From NCBI GenBank assembly GCA_023257195.1, contig JALRCU010000019.1, positions 1 to 43,935 on the forward strand: a DNA stretch of 43,935 bases. The letters are read 5' to 3'. The notes under the pieces were generated by a model. It ran no database searches, was not told the origin of the DNA, and saw nothing but the letters and a program-made list of their open reading frames with translations. A program made the position numbers and the translations under genes. The stretch is from Holophagaceae bacterium. GTDB lineage: Bacteria > Acidobacteriota > Holophagae > Holophagales > Holophagaceae. The first letter of the stretch is position 1; each line of letters starts with the position of its first letter. Positions 27,324-35,823 of the stretch are shown piece by piece.

Positions 27324-28037
27324 ATGTCAAAAAATACCCTCAGTGTTCCCGTCCGTCCAAATGCGGGAAAAAGTGCGACGAAACAAATCCGTAAACAGGG
27401 TTTAATCCCGGCTGTGGAGTATGGTTTGGGCAAGCCCCCTGTTGCACTATCGGTGAACCCGAAAGATATTGCTAAAATTATTGCTTCTGATTCAGGGGTC
27501 AATACCGTAATCACGCTGCAGCGCGAGGGTGGACAGGGTGCCGAGTCGGTGCTCATTAAAGAGATCCAACGACACCACCTTACAGGACGTTTGCGTCACA
27601 TTGACTTTTTGAGGGTCGATACAAAAAAATCTGTTCGCGTTCGTGTTCCTGTTCGATTAATCGGTACACCCTATGGTGTTAAGACCGAGGGAGGGCTCTT
27701 AGAATTCGTTCATCGTGAGATTGAAGTCGAATGTCTCCCCACGAATATTCCTCCCCACATTGATGTAGATGTGACTGAATTGAAACTAAACGAAGCGATT
27801 CGATTCGATCAAATTGCTCTCAATGCTGACTATAAAATTGTCGGTGAAGCCCATGAGGTCATCGCAGCAGTAAACGAACGAGCTGAAGAAGAAATTGTCG
27901 CGCCGGTGGCGTTAGCCGCAGCGGATGGTACAACTCCTGCTGACGGTTCGACCCCTGCCGCAGGATCAACCCCAGGGGCTCCGACGGAACCTGAAATTGT
28001 CGGCAAAAAAGGCAAGAAGCCTGAGGAAGAAAAATAG
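27324..28037 (+). CDS. rplY: 50S ribosomal protein L25/general stress protein Ctc
   Basis: 237 residues, the long Ctc type. The 5S rRNA-binding domain (1-95) has RKQGLIPAVEYG and LRHIDFLRV. The TL5-type C-terminal domain (about 96-195) has KTEGGLLEFVHREIEVECLP, split around residue 135. A low-complexity tail follows, with repeats of (A)DGSTPA type, then GKKGKKPEEEK. It is followed by a strong terminator and pth, a common pairing. Confidence 0.96.
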   Translation: MSKNTLSVPVRPNAGKSATKQIRKQGLIPAVEYGLGKPPVALSVNPKDIAKIIASDSGVNTVITLQREGGQGAESVLIKEIQRHHLTGRLRHIDFLRVDTKKSVRVRVPVRLIGTPYGVKTEGGLLEFVHREIEVECLPTNIPPHIDVDVTELKLNEAIRFDQIALNADYKIVGEAHEVIAAVNERAEEEIVAPVALAAADGTTPADGSTPAAGSTPGAPTEPEIVGKKGKKPEEEK

Positions 28038-28055
28038 TTTAATTCTTTTTCTATC

Positions 28056-28085
28056 AAAAAAGGGTCTCTTAAGAGACCCTTTTTT
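28056..28085 (+). terminator. Rho-independent terminator after rplY
   Basis: Stem GGGTCTC/GAGACCC (28062-28068 with 28073-28079), loop TTAA, with six flanking A and six T that extend the stem. pth beyond it needs readthrough or its own promoter. Confidence 0.93.
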
Positions 28086-28123
28086 AAACCGATTAGTTTA
28101 TCGTGAGACACGGAGACGGATAC

Positions 28124-28705
28124 ATGACATGGGTCTTAGTTCCGCTTGGCAATCCTGGCGATGAATATGTCAAGACTCGTCATAATTTGGGTCGCTACCT
28201 ATTAGACTATTGGATCAATCAGCAACCAGACTCTTTAATGCTCATAAAGAACTATTCTCACGGGTCTCTCTGGAAGTTGAACTCAAATATCCGAATACTG
28301 CTCCCGGCCACCTACATGAACCTCTCCGGTCAATGTGTCAAAGAAGCCGTTCGGTACGGAGTATCTTTAAAAGAGCTTATTGTCCTTCATGATGATAAAG
28401 ATTTGGATCTTGGGGTTGGTCGCTTGAGACAAGAAGGCTCCGATGGGGGGCACAATGGGGTCCGATCTATTATTGAAGAAACGGGAACAGACCTCTTCAA
28501 TCGCCTCAGGTTGGGCATTGCTCCGTTCTCCCGTCCCTTAGATGAATTTGTTCTCGGCTCCTGGTCACCCTCTGAAATGAAAGTTGTGACGGGAATGCAT
28601 GGTGCATTTAATCAATTTATGAGACTTTTAGAATCTCCTCTCGAACTTTCAAAGATCATTAATCAAGTGAATACCAAGGGGTTTTGGCTTGACTCTCCTA
28701 GGTAA
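28124..28705 (+). CDS. pth: Peptidyl-tRNA hydrolase
   Basis: Releases tRNA from stalled peptidyl-tRNA. 193 residues from the ATG at 28124 with GGAG nine bases upstream. The active-site residues line up exactly: N10 (GNPG), catalytic H20 (TRHNLG), N66 (PATYMNLSG), D93 (LHDDKDLDLG) and H110 in GGHNGVRSI. A GTG at 28103 would add seven residues and is less likely. Confidence 0.97.
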   Translation: MTWVLVPLGNPGDEYVKTRHNLGRYLLDYWINQQPDSLMLIKNYSHGSLWKLNSNIRILLPATYMNLSGQCVKEAVRYGVSLKELIVLHDDKDLDLGVGRLRQEGSDGGHNGVRSIIEETGTDLFNRLRLGIAPFSRPLDEFVLGSWSPSEMKVVTGMHGAFNQFMRLLESPLELSKIINQVNTKGFWLDSPR

Positions 28706-28823
28706 TTAGAACTTGCTAGTTTTGTGTATTTAAGAGAAACTTATCTTTCACGCCTCTTTGATATTTTGTCAATGCAGGTCTTCCTTGCTCCGATTCGGGG
28801 CTTCATATCCATAAGGAGGAACG
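28706..28823 (+). promoter_or_regulatory. rpsF leader region
   Basis: A 118-base gap before rpsF holds a short hairpin GCTCCG ATT CGGGGC (28787-28801) 15 bases before a good AGGAGGA site. Many bacteria have an S6:S18-binding leader here; this may be a version of it, but I cannot match the consensus with confidence. No clear promoter found. Confidence 0.3.
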
Positions 28824-29210
28824 ATGCGTCACTACGAGACCATCTTTATCGCTTCACCGACCCTCACCGAAGAGCAAGCCGATGCGCTTGTTAAAACCTA
28901 TGAGGACGTTATTAAAGAGCAAGGTGGTGAATTGCTCAAAACTGAAAAATGGGGCCGTAAAAAACTAGCCTACGAAGTGCAGAAGTTTAGTGAAGGTTAC
29001 TATACGCTCTTCGATCTTCGAGCGGGCTCGCAATTGATCGCAGAATTAGAACGTCGTTTTAGAAATAATGATGCGGTCATCAAATTCTTATCTGTCCGAA
29101 TGGACGAAATTGAGAAATCAGCTGGAAGATCCAAACAGCGCTTTGAACGTGAATCCGTACGCAAAGCCAAGGCAGGTATCCAAGATACTCTTCCTGATGA
29201 GGTGATCTAA
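28824..29210 (+). CDS. rpsF: 30S ribosomal protein S6
   Basis: 128 residues with [15 protein letters not shown]-like [18 protein letters not shown] and [14 protein letters not shown]. It pairs with S18 on the platform of the small subunit. Its stop codon overlaps the rpsR start by one base (TAATG), so the two are translationally coupled. Confidence 0.98.
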   Translation: MRHYETIFIASPTLTEEQADALVKTYEDVIKEQGGELLKTEKWGRKKLAYEVQKFSEGYYTLFDLRAGSQLIAELERRFRNNDAVIKFLSVRMDEIEKSAGRSKQRFERESVRKAKAGIQDTLPDEVI

Positions 29211-29479
29211 TGAAAAAAAGAAATAGTCAAGATGCAAAAGCGAAGGCAAAGAAAAAGAAATCTTATGGCGCTAAGCGCCCTAAATTCTGCAAATTCTGCG
29301 TCGAGCGCCTAAATACCATCGATTATAAAGACGTCAAAACCTTGTCTTCATTCACGCCCGAGCGAGGTAAAGTGATGCCGCGTCGAACGAGCGGAGTCTG
29401 CGCCCGTCATCAACGAACCCTGGTAGTGGCGATTAAGCGAGCCCGCAATATTGCTCTTTTACCCTTCACCACGGACTAG
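29210..29479 (+). CDS. rpsR: 30S ribosomal protein S18
   Basis: 89 residues with a Lys-rich N-terminus and [17 protein letters not shown], then [25 protein letters not shown]. The C-x-x-C plus C-x-x-H pattern is that of zinc-binding S18. rplI, the usual next gene, is absent; an unrelated membrane protein follows. Confidence 0.98.
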   Translation: MKKRNSQDAKAKAKKKKSYGAKRPKFCKFCVERLNTIDYKDVKTLSSFTPERGKVMPRRTSGVCARHQRTLVVAIKRARNIALLPFTTD

Positions 29480-29528
29480 GGCCAATCGCCGCTTGAGCTT
29501 CTTCGTTCTGAGCGAGTAGCCTAGCCAT

Positions 29529-30005
29529 ATGACTGAACCCCTGAAAGCACCCTTCCCTCTGCGTGGCCAAAAAGCTTGGCAGGCAAGTTGGAGAACCATC
29601 CTCAAGCAGTGGGTCCTCCCCGGCTGGGGGTATTGGGAATTAGGAGATAGGGTTCGAGCGAGAACTTTCTTTTTTGTTTGGTTGATCTTCACGCTTTTGG
29701 GAGCCCTTCAGTTATGGGCGGGCGGATCTGAAGCGGGATCCGTTGGTGGAATCTTTGCTTTTGAACCGACCTCTTGGCTTAAATCGTTGGGGGCTCTCGG
29801 AACGCTGGGCTTGGGTCCCCTTTATTTTCCCTTCGTTTATCTGTTCGGGGGAAGCACAGCCGAACCTATTCGCAACTTGATCCAAGAATATGGGGCAAGC
29901 TATCTCTTCATTATGGGCTTACTGAATTGGCTATCTTTTTTTGATCTCTTTGATCGTCGAACTGGTCGATGGTATTGGCGTCTTCCCGAGGATGAGCGTA
30001 ATTAG
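29529..30005 (+). CDS. Membrane protein of unknown function (158 aa)
   Basis: Not recognised with certainty. After a basic start it has VLPGWGYWELGDRVRARTFFFVWL, split around residue 30-50, the style of small membrane proteins in which a 'P-G-x-G-x-x-x-x-G' turn precedes a first membrane helix (about 46-65). Further hydrophobic stretches lie at about 82-107 and 125-142. It lies 49 bases after rpsR, in the place where rplI normally stands, and its stop codon overlaps that of the opposite-strand methyltransferase by three bases. Confidence 0.65.
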   Translation: MTEPLKAPFPLRGQKAWQASWRTILKQWVLPGWGYWELGDRVRARTFFFVWLIFTLLGALQLWAGGSEAGSVGGIFAFEPTSWLKSLGALGTLGLGPLYFPFVYLFGGSTAEPIRNLIQEYGASYLFIMGLLNWLSFFDLFDRRTGRWYWRLPEDERN

Positions 30006-30703
30006 TTTTTACGAAGAATTACCACGGTATCAGCCGAAAAATAATCATTCTTGTAGTGTGGAAGAAATAACTGCCGATAAATCCATTGTGCAATCTTTTG
30101 TATGATCCAATGGGTTGATTTGATCAGAGTAACAAAAGGGTTCGGATAGAAAATAACTTTTCGGGTCCCCCGAATTGCTACGATCTTCATTTTGGCCTGC
30201 TGGGCAAAGAAGGTCCATTTGTGATATCCAATGGAAGTCCGATGTGTAATGTCTCCATTTTGATGCATGAGGCCAAGGGGAGAATCTCCGTTGGGGAATT
30301 TAGCAATGAAATAGCCCCCCACGACGAGAGCATCACGGACATTCGAAAGAGCTGCTTCAATCTCATCATGGGACATATGTTCTAAGACATCCCAAGCAGC
30401 AATGAGATTATATTTTTCATGGCCGTATCCTTCTCCACTGGTTGACGTTGCAGAAAAACCCTTTTGAATCGCGATTTCAACCAAATGAGAATTCTTTTCA
30501 ATTCCGTCGATCTTATAATTTCTAGATTTTGCCCATCCCATAAAATGACCATGCCCAAACCCAATCTCTAAAATATGATCCGTTGGTTTGAGCTTCAACG
30601 ATTTTAACTCTAGGTGGAAACGCTTACTTTCTTTGGAAGTAAAGCAGCCGAACCTGTTCGGATCCCAATTTTTCCAACTTGAGTAATCATCATAGACCGG
30701 CAT
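30002..30703 (-). CDS. Class I SAM-dependent methyltransferase
   Basis: 233 residues. Motif I is ILEIGFGHGHFMGWA near residue 45, the acidic residue after strand 2 lies in DGIEKN, and motif IV-like AAWDVLEHMSHDEIEAAL lies near 105. This matches the UbiG/Methyltransf_23 type. The C-terminal 45 residues are amphipathic and aromatic (IIQKIAQWIYRQLFLPHY), perhaps for membrane contact. The substrate is unknown; similar genes often act on sugars, lipids or small molecules. Confidence 0.8.
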   Translation of the reverse strand: MPVYDDYSSWKNWDPNRFGCFTSKESKRFHLELKSLKLKPTDHILEIGFGHGHFMGWAKSRNYKIDGIEKNSHLVEIAIQKGFSATSTSGEGYGHEKYNLIAAWDVLEHMSHDEIEAALSNVRDALVVGGYFIAKFPNGDSPLGLMHQNGDITHRTSIGYHKWTFFAQQAKMKIVAIRGTRKVIFYPNPFVTLIKSTHWIIQKIAQWIYRQLFLPHYKNDYFSADTVVILRKN

Positions 30704-30754
30704 AAATAAAATTGTCCTCTAAATTGAAGTCTATCTATCCCAGAAAGTGAGTGA

Positions 30755-33223
30755 CTAATGAATTTCTTCTTCTAAATTTATCAGTGAGTCTTCGAGAGTA
30801 AAACCTCTTCCACTATTAAAAATCACACTGACGCTACTAAACATCATTGCGGCCGCGGCAAAGATAGGGTGAACCCGACCCGTGACTGCAAGAGGGATCA
30901 GGGCCATATTGTAGGCCATGGCCCATACTAAATTTTGCCGAACGCGGCGCAGAGACTGCCTTGCGATGACCAAGAAAGTGGGAATTTGTTTTAGTTGACG
31001 ATTGACGAGAATGACCCCTGCACTTTCGAGAGCCACCCCGGATCCATTACTCATGGCAATCCCAACGTTGGCTTGAGATATGGCGATGGCATCATTAATA
31101 CCATCTCCCACCATAGCGACGGAGCCCTTCTTCTGGAGTTCAATAATCTTTTCCTGCTTTTGGTGGGGTAATAATTCAGCCATCACGAACTTCGGCGAAA
31201 TACCTATGGATTTTGATAGCCAAAGACAGGCTTCAGATCGATCGCCGCTTAAAAGCCATACCTGAATTCCTCGACGCTTTAGGGATTGGATCATTTCTTT
31301 AGCGTCTTCCCTGATGCGATCGGTGAACTCCCAATACGCACAGGGGTATCCATTGAGTGCCAAAATCACCTGAGAGCCATATGAAGGATGAGCCGGTAGC
31401 AAGTGATCAATCTGCATGCCCATCGATTTCAACCAAGAGGGTCGTCCAATATGAATTTGTTGACCCTCTACCACGCCCTCAAGGCCTTGACCCGACTCCT
31501 GCTTCCATGACTCTACCGGAAGCAGGAGTCCCTCTCGATCGGTGTTTCGAAACGATCTTAAAAAAACCTGGGCGAGTGGATGGGTGCTGAGTTGCTCGAG
31601 CGAAGCAGCCAATTGATAAGCTTTGCGTTCATCCATGTTTTTGAAGTGTGAATAACTAATGTGAAGTTGACCCGTGGTCAAGGTACCGGTTTTATCAAAA
31701 ATCACATGCGTAATATGAGCGGCCGCCTCTAGGACTTCGCTATTCCGTAAGAGAAGACCTCGCTTGGCACTTTCCCCGACAGCATTAACGAGCACCAAGG
31801 GAGTAGCAAGGCCTAAAGCACAAGGACAAGCAACCACCAAGACCGATATACCCGCCATGAGGGAAGTTGTCAGCTGAAAGCCTTGGGCCCACGCCAAAAA
31901 GAAAGTCACGAGCGATAGTGAGACCACTAAAGGAAAAAACCAAGCAGCGATTCGATCAACCAAAAGTTGAATGTCCGTTTTGCTCGATAGCGTTCTTTTG
32001 ACGCGGTCAAGAATCGTAGCCAAAACGGTGGATTGTCCCACGATCGTGGCTTGCATCTCGAGGTAACCTTCTTGGCAAAGATATCCAGCGAAAACCTCTT
32101 GATCCTGCTTAATAGCGCGAGGCAAGGCTTCACCGGTGAGGGTGGATGTATCGATCCAACCTTCCCCTTCGCGAATAACACCATCCACAGGAACATGCTC
32201 GCCCATCACTACGCGAAGACGATCTCCGCTTTGAACTTCAGATGCCTTAATTGAAATCCACTGTCCTTGATGCCATCGTTGAGTCATCTTGCTTTCAGCC
32301 ATCAAAAGTCCCTGAATAAAACGCTGAGCCTTCTGTTTTGAATTTTTTTCAATTGATCGTCCGATGATCAATAAGCTAACCAGCATTGAAGCGGTATCAA
32401 AGTAAACGTGATGTGTTTTGAGAACAAGCGCTGAATAAATGCTTACGATAAAAGCGACTAAAGCTCCAAAGCCTACGAGAGTATCCGTATTAGGTTGGCC
32501 AAGCTTTAAACGGCGATAACCATTAAGAAGAATGGGCCATCCGCAATAAACCAACAAGGGAAGCGCGGTCAAACCGCTCACTAACGTGAATGCAGAACGC
32601 ACCCCTTCTGGTATAGGATTCGGTTCATAGACTTTTTCCATAAAAACAAGGTTACTGAGCCAATTTTGCCCCGTATCAAAGGCGTACGCTGCATAGATCA
32701 CCATGGCATTCATCATGGCGTTTGCGCCCAGCACGATTGCCAAAACTAACCTCACCGCTTCATGAATTGATTTCCGCTCTTGTGAATCAGGACTCACCTC
32801 TTGCGATAAGAACCCGAAACGATTAAGTCGCTGAATCAATAAATCTTGTCTCGTTAATTGAGGTGAAAAAATAATATGGGCCACTTCGGTAATGGGCTCA
32901 ACTACCGCCCGAACGACTCCCGGATCTTGCTGTAAAAGACCTTCTATGAGAGGGGTACAAGCACTGCAGACGAGACCATCAATCTTGATCCATGTTTCAT
33001 TGTAAGGGCCTGCAGGTAACACACTATTGAGCGAGCCTCCCTTAAGCGATGATCCTTGTCGCAGGGATTCCTCAGGACCCAAAATAGAAAAAACCTGTGC
33101 ACAAGCAGGGCAGCAAAAAAGATAGTGCCGGCCCTGATAGGTTCGTTTAGTTGTTCCCTCGGCTAACGTCGAAACGCACAGATCACAGTGCGTTTGTGGC
33201 TTGAAAGATTGAGAAGGATTCAT
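30755..33223 (-). CDS. Copper-type P1B ATPase, CcoI/FixI-like
   Basis: A heavy-metal pump of 822 residues. The N-terminus has extra cysteines (C13, C16, C37, C38, C41) in the metal-binding pre-domain found in CcoI/FixI proteins. An HMA domain follows with C86-S-A-C89, then eight membrane segments. CPC is at 466-468 in the transport site, the phosphorylated Asp is D510 in DKTGT, STHPLA forms the HP motif, and GDGIND is at 706-711. CcoI-type pumps supply copper for cbb3 or related oxidase assembly rather than detoxify. No cytochrome oxidase genes are in the window, so that role is inferred from the N-terminus only. Confidence 0.9.
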   Translation of the reverse strand: MNPSQSFKPQTHCDLCVSTLAEGTTKRTYQGRHYLFCCPACAQVFSILGPEESLRQGSSLKGGSLNSVLPAGPYNETWIKIDGLVCSACTPLIEGLLQQDPGVVRAVVEPITEVAHIIFSPQLTRQDLLIQRLNRFGFLSQEVSPDSQERKSIHEAVRLVLAIVLGANAMMNAMVIYAAYAFDTGQNWLSNLVFMEKVYEPNPIPEGVRSAFTLVSGLTALPLLVYCGWPILLNGYRRLKLGQPNTDTLVGFGALVAFIVSIYSALVLKTHHVYFDTASMLVSLLIIGRSIEKNSKQKAQRFIQGLLMAESKMTQRWHQGQWISIKASEVQSGDRLRVVMGEHVPVDGVIREGEGWIDTSTLTGEALPRAIKQDQEVFAGYLCQEGYLEMQATIVGQSTVLATILDRVKRTLSSKTDIQLLVDRIAAWFFPLVVSLSLVTFFLAWAQGFQLTTSLMAGISVLVVACPCALGLATPLVLVNAVGESAKRGLLLRNSEVLEAAAHITHVIFDKTGTLTTGQLHISYSHFKNMDERKAYQLAASLEQLSTHPLAQVFLRSFRNTDREGLLLPVESWKQESGQGLEGVVEGQQIHIGRPSWLKSMGMQIDHLLPAHPSYGSQVILALNGYPCAYWEFTDRIREDAKEMIQSLKRRGIQVWLLSGDRSEACLWLSKSIGISPKFVMAELLPHQKQEKIIELQKKGSVAMVGDGINDAIAISQANVGIAMSNGSGVALESAGVILVNRQLKQIPTFLVIARQSLRRVRQNLVWAMAYNMALIPLAVTGRVHPIFAAAAMMFSSVSVIFNSGRGFTLEDSLINLEEEIH

Positions 33224-33249
33224 AAAACCTAAAAAACTCGATGAGGTCG

Positions 33250-34362
33250 CTAAGAGGGAGAACGTGAGGCTTTAGCCAGGAGTTGACTTCGGATAAAGTG
33301 CTCGATGTCCCCATCGAGTACTTTTTGCGTTTGAGAAGACTCGACTCCTGTCCGATGATCCTTTACGAGTTGATAGGGAGCTAGTACGTAACTTCGAATC
33401 TGGCTTCCCCAAGCCACATCCGCTTTTTCTCCACTGGCTTGAGCAATTTTTTCTAAAAGTTTTCTCTGTTCTAACTCATATATTCGACCTTTAAGAATTT
33501 TTAGAGCAGTTTCTCGATTTTGAATTTGAGATCGCTCATTTTGACAACTCACAACAATGCCAGTAGGAAGATGGGTAAAGCGAACGGCTGACTCTGTACG
33601 ATTTACATGTTGCCCCCCTGCTCCGCTAGCCCGAAAAACATCAATTCTGAGGTCTTTTTCTGGAATCTCTATATCCACGGTTTCATCTAATTCTGGGCTT
33701 ACGTATACCGCGGCAAAACTTGTATGCCGCCTCTTCGCAGAATCAAAAGGAGAGATACGCACCAACCGATGAACACCTGCTTCAGCACGGAGATATCCAT
33801 AAGCGTAAGGGGCTTTGATAGATAAAGTGACACCTTTTAGTCCAGCTTCATCGCCGTCTTGGAGATCATGAATCTCTGCAGTCCAACCTTTCAATTCGCA
33901 AAAGCGAAGATACATGCGAAGAAGCATGGCCGCCCAATCGCAACTCTCCGTTCCTCCTGCGCCAGGACTGATCGATAAAATGGCATTATTAGCATCGAGT
34001 TCACCACTTAGCATCATCCGTAATTCAGAATCTTGAACGAGTTGCCGAACGACTCCCTCTAAGCGAACGGCTTCTGCGAATAAAGTAGCGTCCTCTCTGG
34101 AGAGCTCGATCGCATCCTCGAGGTCCGATAAAGCATCGATCAGACGTTTAGATAATTCGATGTCGGAAAGTAGAGCTGCACGACGCATCAAGAGTGGTTT
34201 AGATTTTTTCGGATCATCCCAAAAGCCCGGTGTGAGGGTTTGCGTTTCAATTGACGTCAGTTCTAAGTTTTTACTATCTGCTTTGAGATAAACCCTTAGC
34301 TGATCAAGCCGTGGCTTTAATTCATTTTTGGCCCTAATAAGGCTGTCTAAATCCATGCTCAT
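33250..34362 (-). CDS. prfB: Peptide chain release factor 2, without the programmed frameshift
   Basis: Reads UGA and UAA stop codons. 370 residues from the ATG at 34362 (another lies at 34356; ATGs at 34401 and 34422 would add residues not typical of the family). The stop-codon-reading SPF motif is in RISPFDSAKRRHTSF and the catalytic GGQ in GAGGQHVNRTESAVR. Where most bacteria have an in-frame UGA after a Shine-Dalgarno-like AGGGGG and TATCTT, this gene reads CTAAGGGTTTATCTCAAAG (34299-34281), one open frame through LRVYLKADS. The +1 frameshift control has therefore been lost while its flanks remain. Confidence 0.97.
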   Translation of the reverse strand: MSMDLDSLIRAKNELKPRLDQLRVYLKADSKNLELTSIETQTLTPGFWDDPKKSKPLLMRRAALLSDIELSKRLIDALSDLEDAIELSREDATLFAEAVRLEGVVRQLVQDSELRMMLSGELDANNAILSISPGAGGTESCDWAAMLLRMYLRFCELKGWTAEIHDLQDGDEAGLKGVTLSIKAPYAYGYLRAEAGVHRLVRISPFDSAKRRHTSFAAVYVSPELDETVDIEIPEKDLRIDVFRASGAGGQHVNRTESAVRFTHLPTGIVVSCQNERSQIQNRETALKILKGRIYELEQRKLLEKIAQASGEKADVAWGSQIRSYVLAPYQLVKDHRTGVESSQTQKVLDGDIEHFIRSQLLAKASRSPS

Positions 34363-34513
34363 ACACTCATCATCTCTACCTACTTTAACGCTTTGAGACA
34401 TAAAAAAGGTCCATGTCCTCACTGACCCAGGTCTTCATGTCTTAGAGAACTTCAAAAAAATAAGCCATACTTAATAGATGAGGCATGTTGTTGATCCCCG
34501 TTGGAGTCGAAGA

Positions 34514-35449
34514 ATGTTCGCTAGAAATACATCCCAAGCCTTGATCAGTCTTGTGATTACTCTGGGGATGATCGGATGCGGTTTCACAGCCACTTTTGAC
34601 CCACAGAAAGTGAATGCAGCTGAACTTTTCAATACCGCCCAAGAAGCGGCCAGTAAAGGCAAATGGACAGAAGCCAGGACTGCCCTCAAACAAATCGAAC
34701 AATATTTTCCAGGTTCTAGAGAATTTCCTAAGGCCAAACTTCTCATGGCTGATTCTTTTTTCTTCGATAATAGCCCCAGTTACCCTGAAGCACAGGTTGA
34801 GTACGAGAGCTTTCTCAATTACTTTCCCCGAAGTGAATCGAAAGATTATGTTCTATATCAGATCGCACTCTGCCAATACGCTTCCATTGAGAGTGCTGAA
34901 CGTGACCAGGCTCCTACCCAAAAAGCGATCAAGAGTTTCGAGCGATTAATTGCTGAGGCTCCAGGCTCTGTTTATACCTCAGATGCCCGATCTAAGATTA
35001 ATCAATGTAATCGGCGCTTAGCCGAACACGAACTGATGGTGGGTTTACTCTATCTCAATACTTACCATTTCTCAGGCGCCGAACGACGACTTAAAATGAT
35101 GCTTGAGCGGTATGCAGATTATGCCGATTTAGAGAGGGCTTACTATTATTTAGCTGAAGCTTTGCGACAAAAAGCCCCTACTCCTTTAGAAATCGAAGCT
35201 TATCAAAAAGAACAACTCAGCAACTTGGGTAAAGAGACTTGGGATGACGTACCTCAGAGTGACCAAGAGCAGTCCATTAAGGCCCTGGGAGACTGGATTG
35301 GTCAACAAAGGGAAGCTTACATCAAAGAGTCTAAGACTTATTATCAAAAGCTGACCGAAAGTTACCCTAATTCAGACTGGGGACGGAAAGCTAAAGATCG
35401 CTTAATTGAATTGGGAACGAGTATCACTAAATTAGAATTAGACAGTTAA
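34514..35449 (+). CDS. bamD: Outer-membrane assembly lipoprotein BamD
   Basis: A lipoprotein part of the BAM machine that inserts beta-barrels in the outer membrane. 311 residues from the ATG at 34514, with GGAG eight bases upstream; an in-frame ATG at 34478 is less likely. The signal peptide ends in a lipobox GMIGC with the lipidated Cys at 22. Tetratricopeptide-like repeats follow: ELFNTAQEAASKGKW, FPGSREFPKAKLLMADSFF, FLNYFPRSESKDYVLYQIALC. A C-terminal extension of about 60 residues ends in ESYPNSDWGRKAKDRL. It confirms a diderm host. Confidence 0.92.
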   Translation: MFARNTSQALISLVITLGMIGCGFTATFDPQKVNAAELFNTAQEAASKGKWTEARTALKQIEQYFPGSREFPKAKLLMADSFFFDNSPSYPEAQVEYESFLNYFPRSESKDYVLYQIALCQYASIESAERDQAPTQKAIKSFERLIAEAPGSVYTSDARSKINQCNRRLAEHELMVGLLYLNTYHFSGAERRLKMMLERYADYADLERAYYYLAEALRQKAPTPLEIEAYQKEQLSNLGKETWDDVPQSDQEQSIKALGDWIGQQREAYIKESKTYYQKLTESYPNSDWGRKAKDRLIELGTSITKLELDS

Positions 35450-35515
35450 GTCTTCTTGACTCAGGTAAGTTCAGGCCTTTTAAGCGACCGATCTATAATG
35501 AAATACGGAGTGCTT

Positions 35516-35818
35516 ATGGAACTACCTGAAAATGTAAAACATTTAGTAGAAGAGTTAGGGGACTCTTTAATGGAAGCGTTAGCGGAAAATCCAAAATGTA
35601 AAGAACTGATTCATGACATTCAAGCTCAGGAGTTTGATTTAGTCATGATGCTTGAAGCCACAGTGGCTCTTCGTAAAAAAGATAACCAAGCCGATCGAAG
35701 TGAATTTGAAGAAAGAGAATCTGCAAACTTCTCTCCCCAAACTAATGATCGTTCTGAGGGTTCTTGGTCTGAAGGCGATAAGCAGTTCTTAAAATCTTTT
35801 CGTATTCTTCCTAACTAA
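35516..35818 (+). CDS. Small hydrophilic protein of unknown function (100 aa)
   Basis: Not recognised. The ATG at 35516 has GGAG at a good distance; an earlier in-frame ATG at 35456 lacks one. Residues 1-55 look helical and acidic (ELPENVKHLVEELGDSL, then IHDIQAQEFDLVMMLEA). The remainder is charged and probably disordered, ending in KQFLKSFRILPN. It stands between bamD and rlmN, likely in one transcript, five bases before rlmN. Confidence 0.65.
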   Translation: MELPENVKHLVEELGDSLMEALAENPKCKELIHDIQAQEFDLVMMLEATVALRKKDNQADRSEFEERESANFSPQTNDRSEGSWSEGDKQFLKSFRILPN

Positions 35819-35823
35819 GCTCT

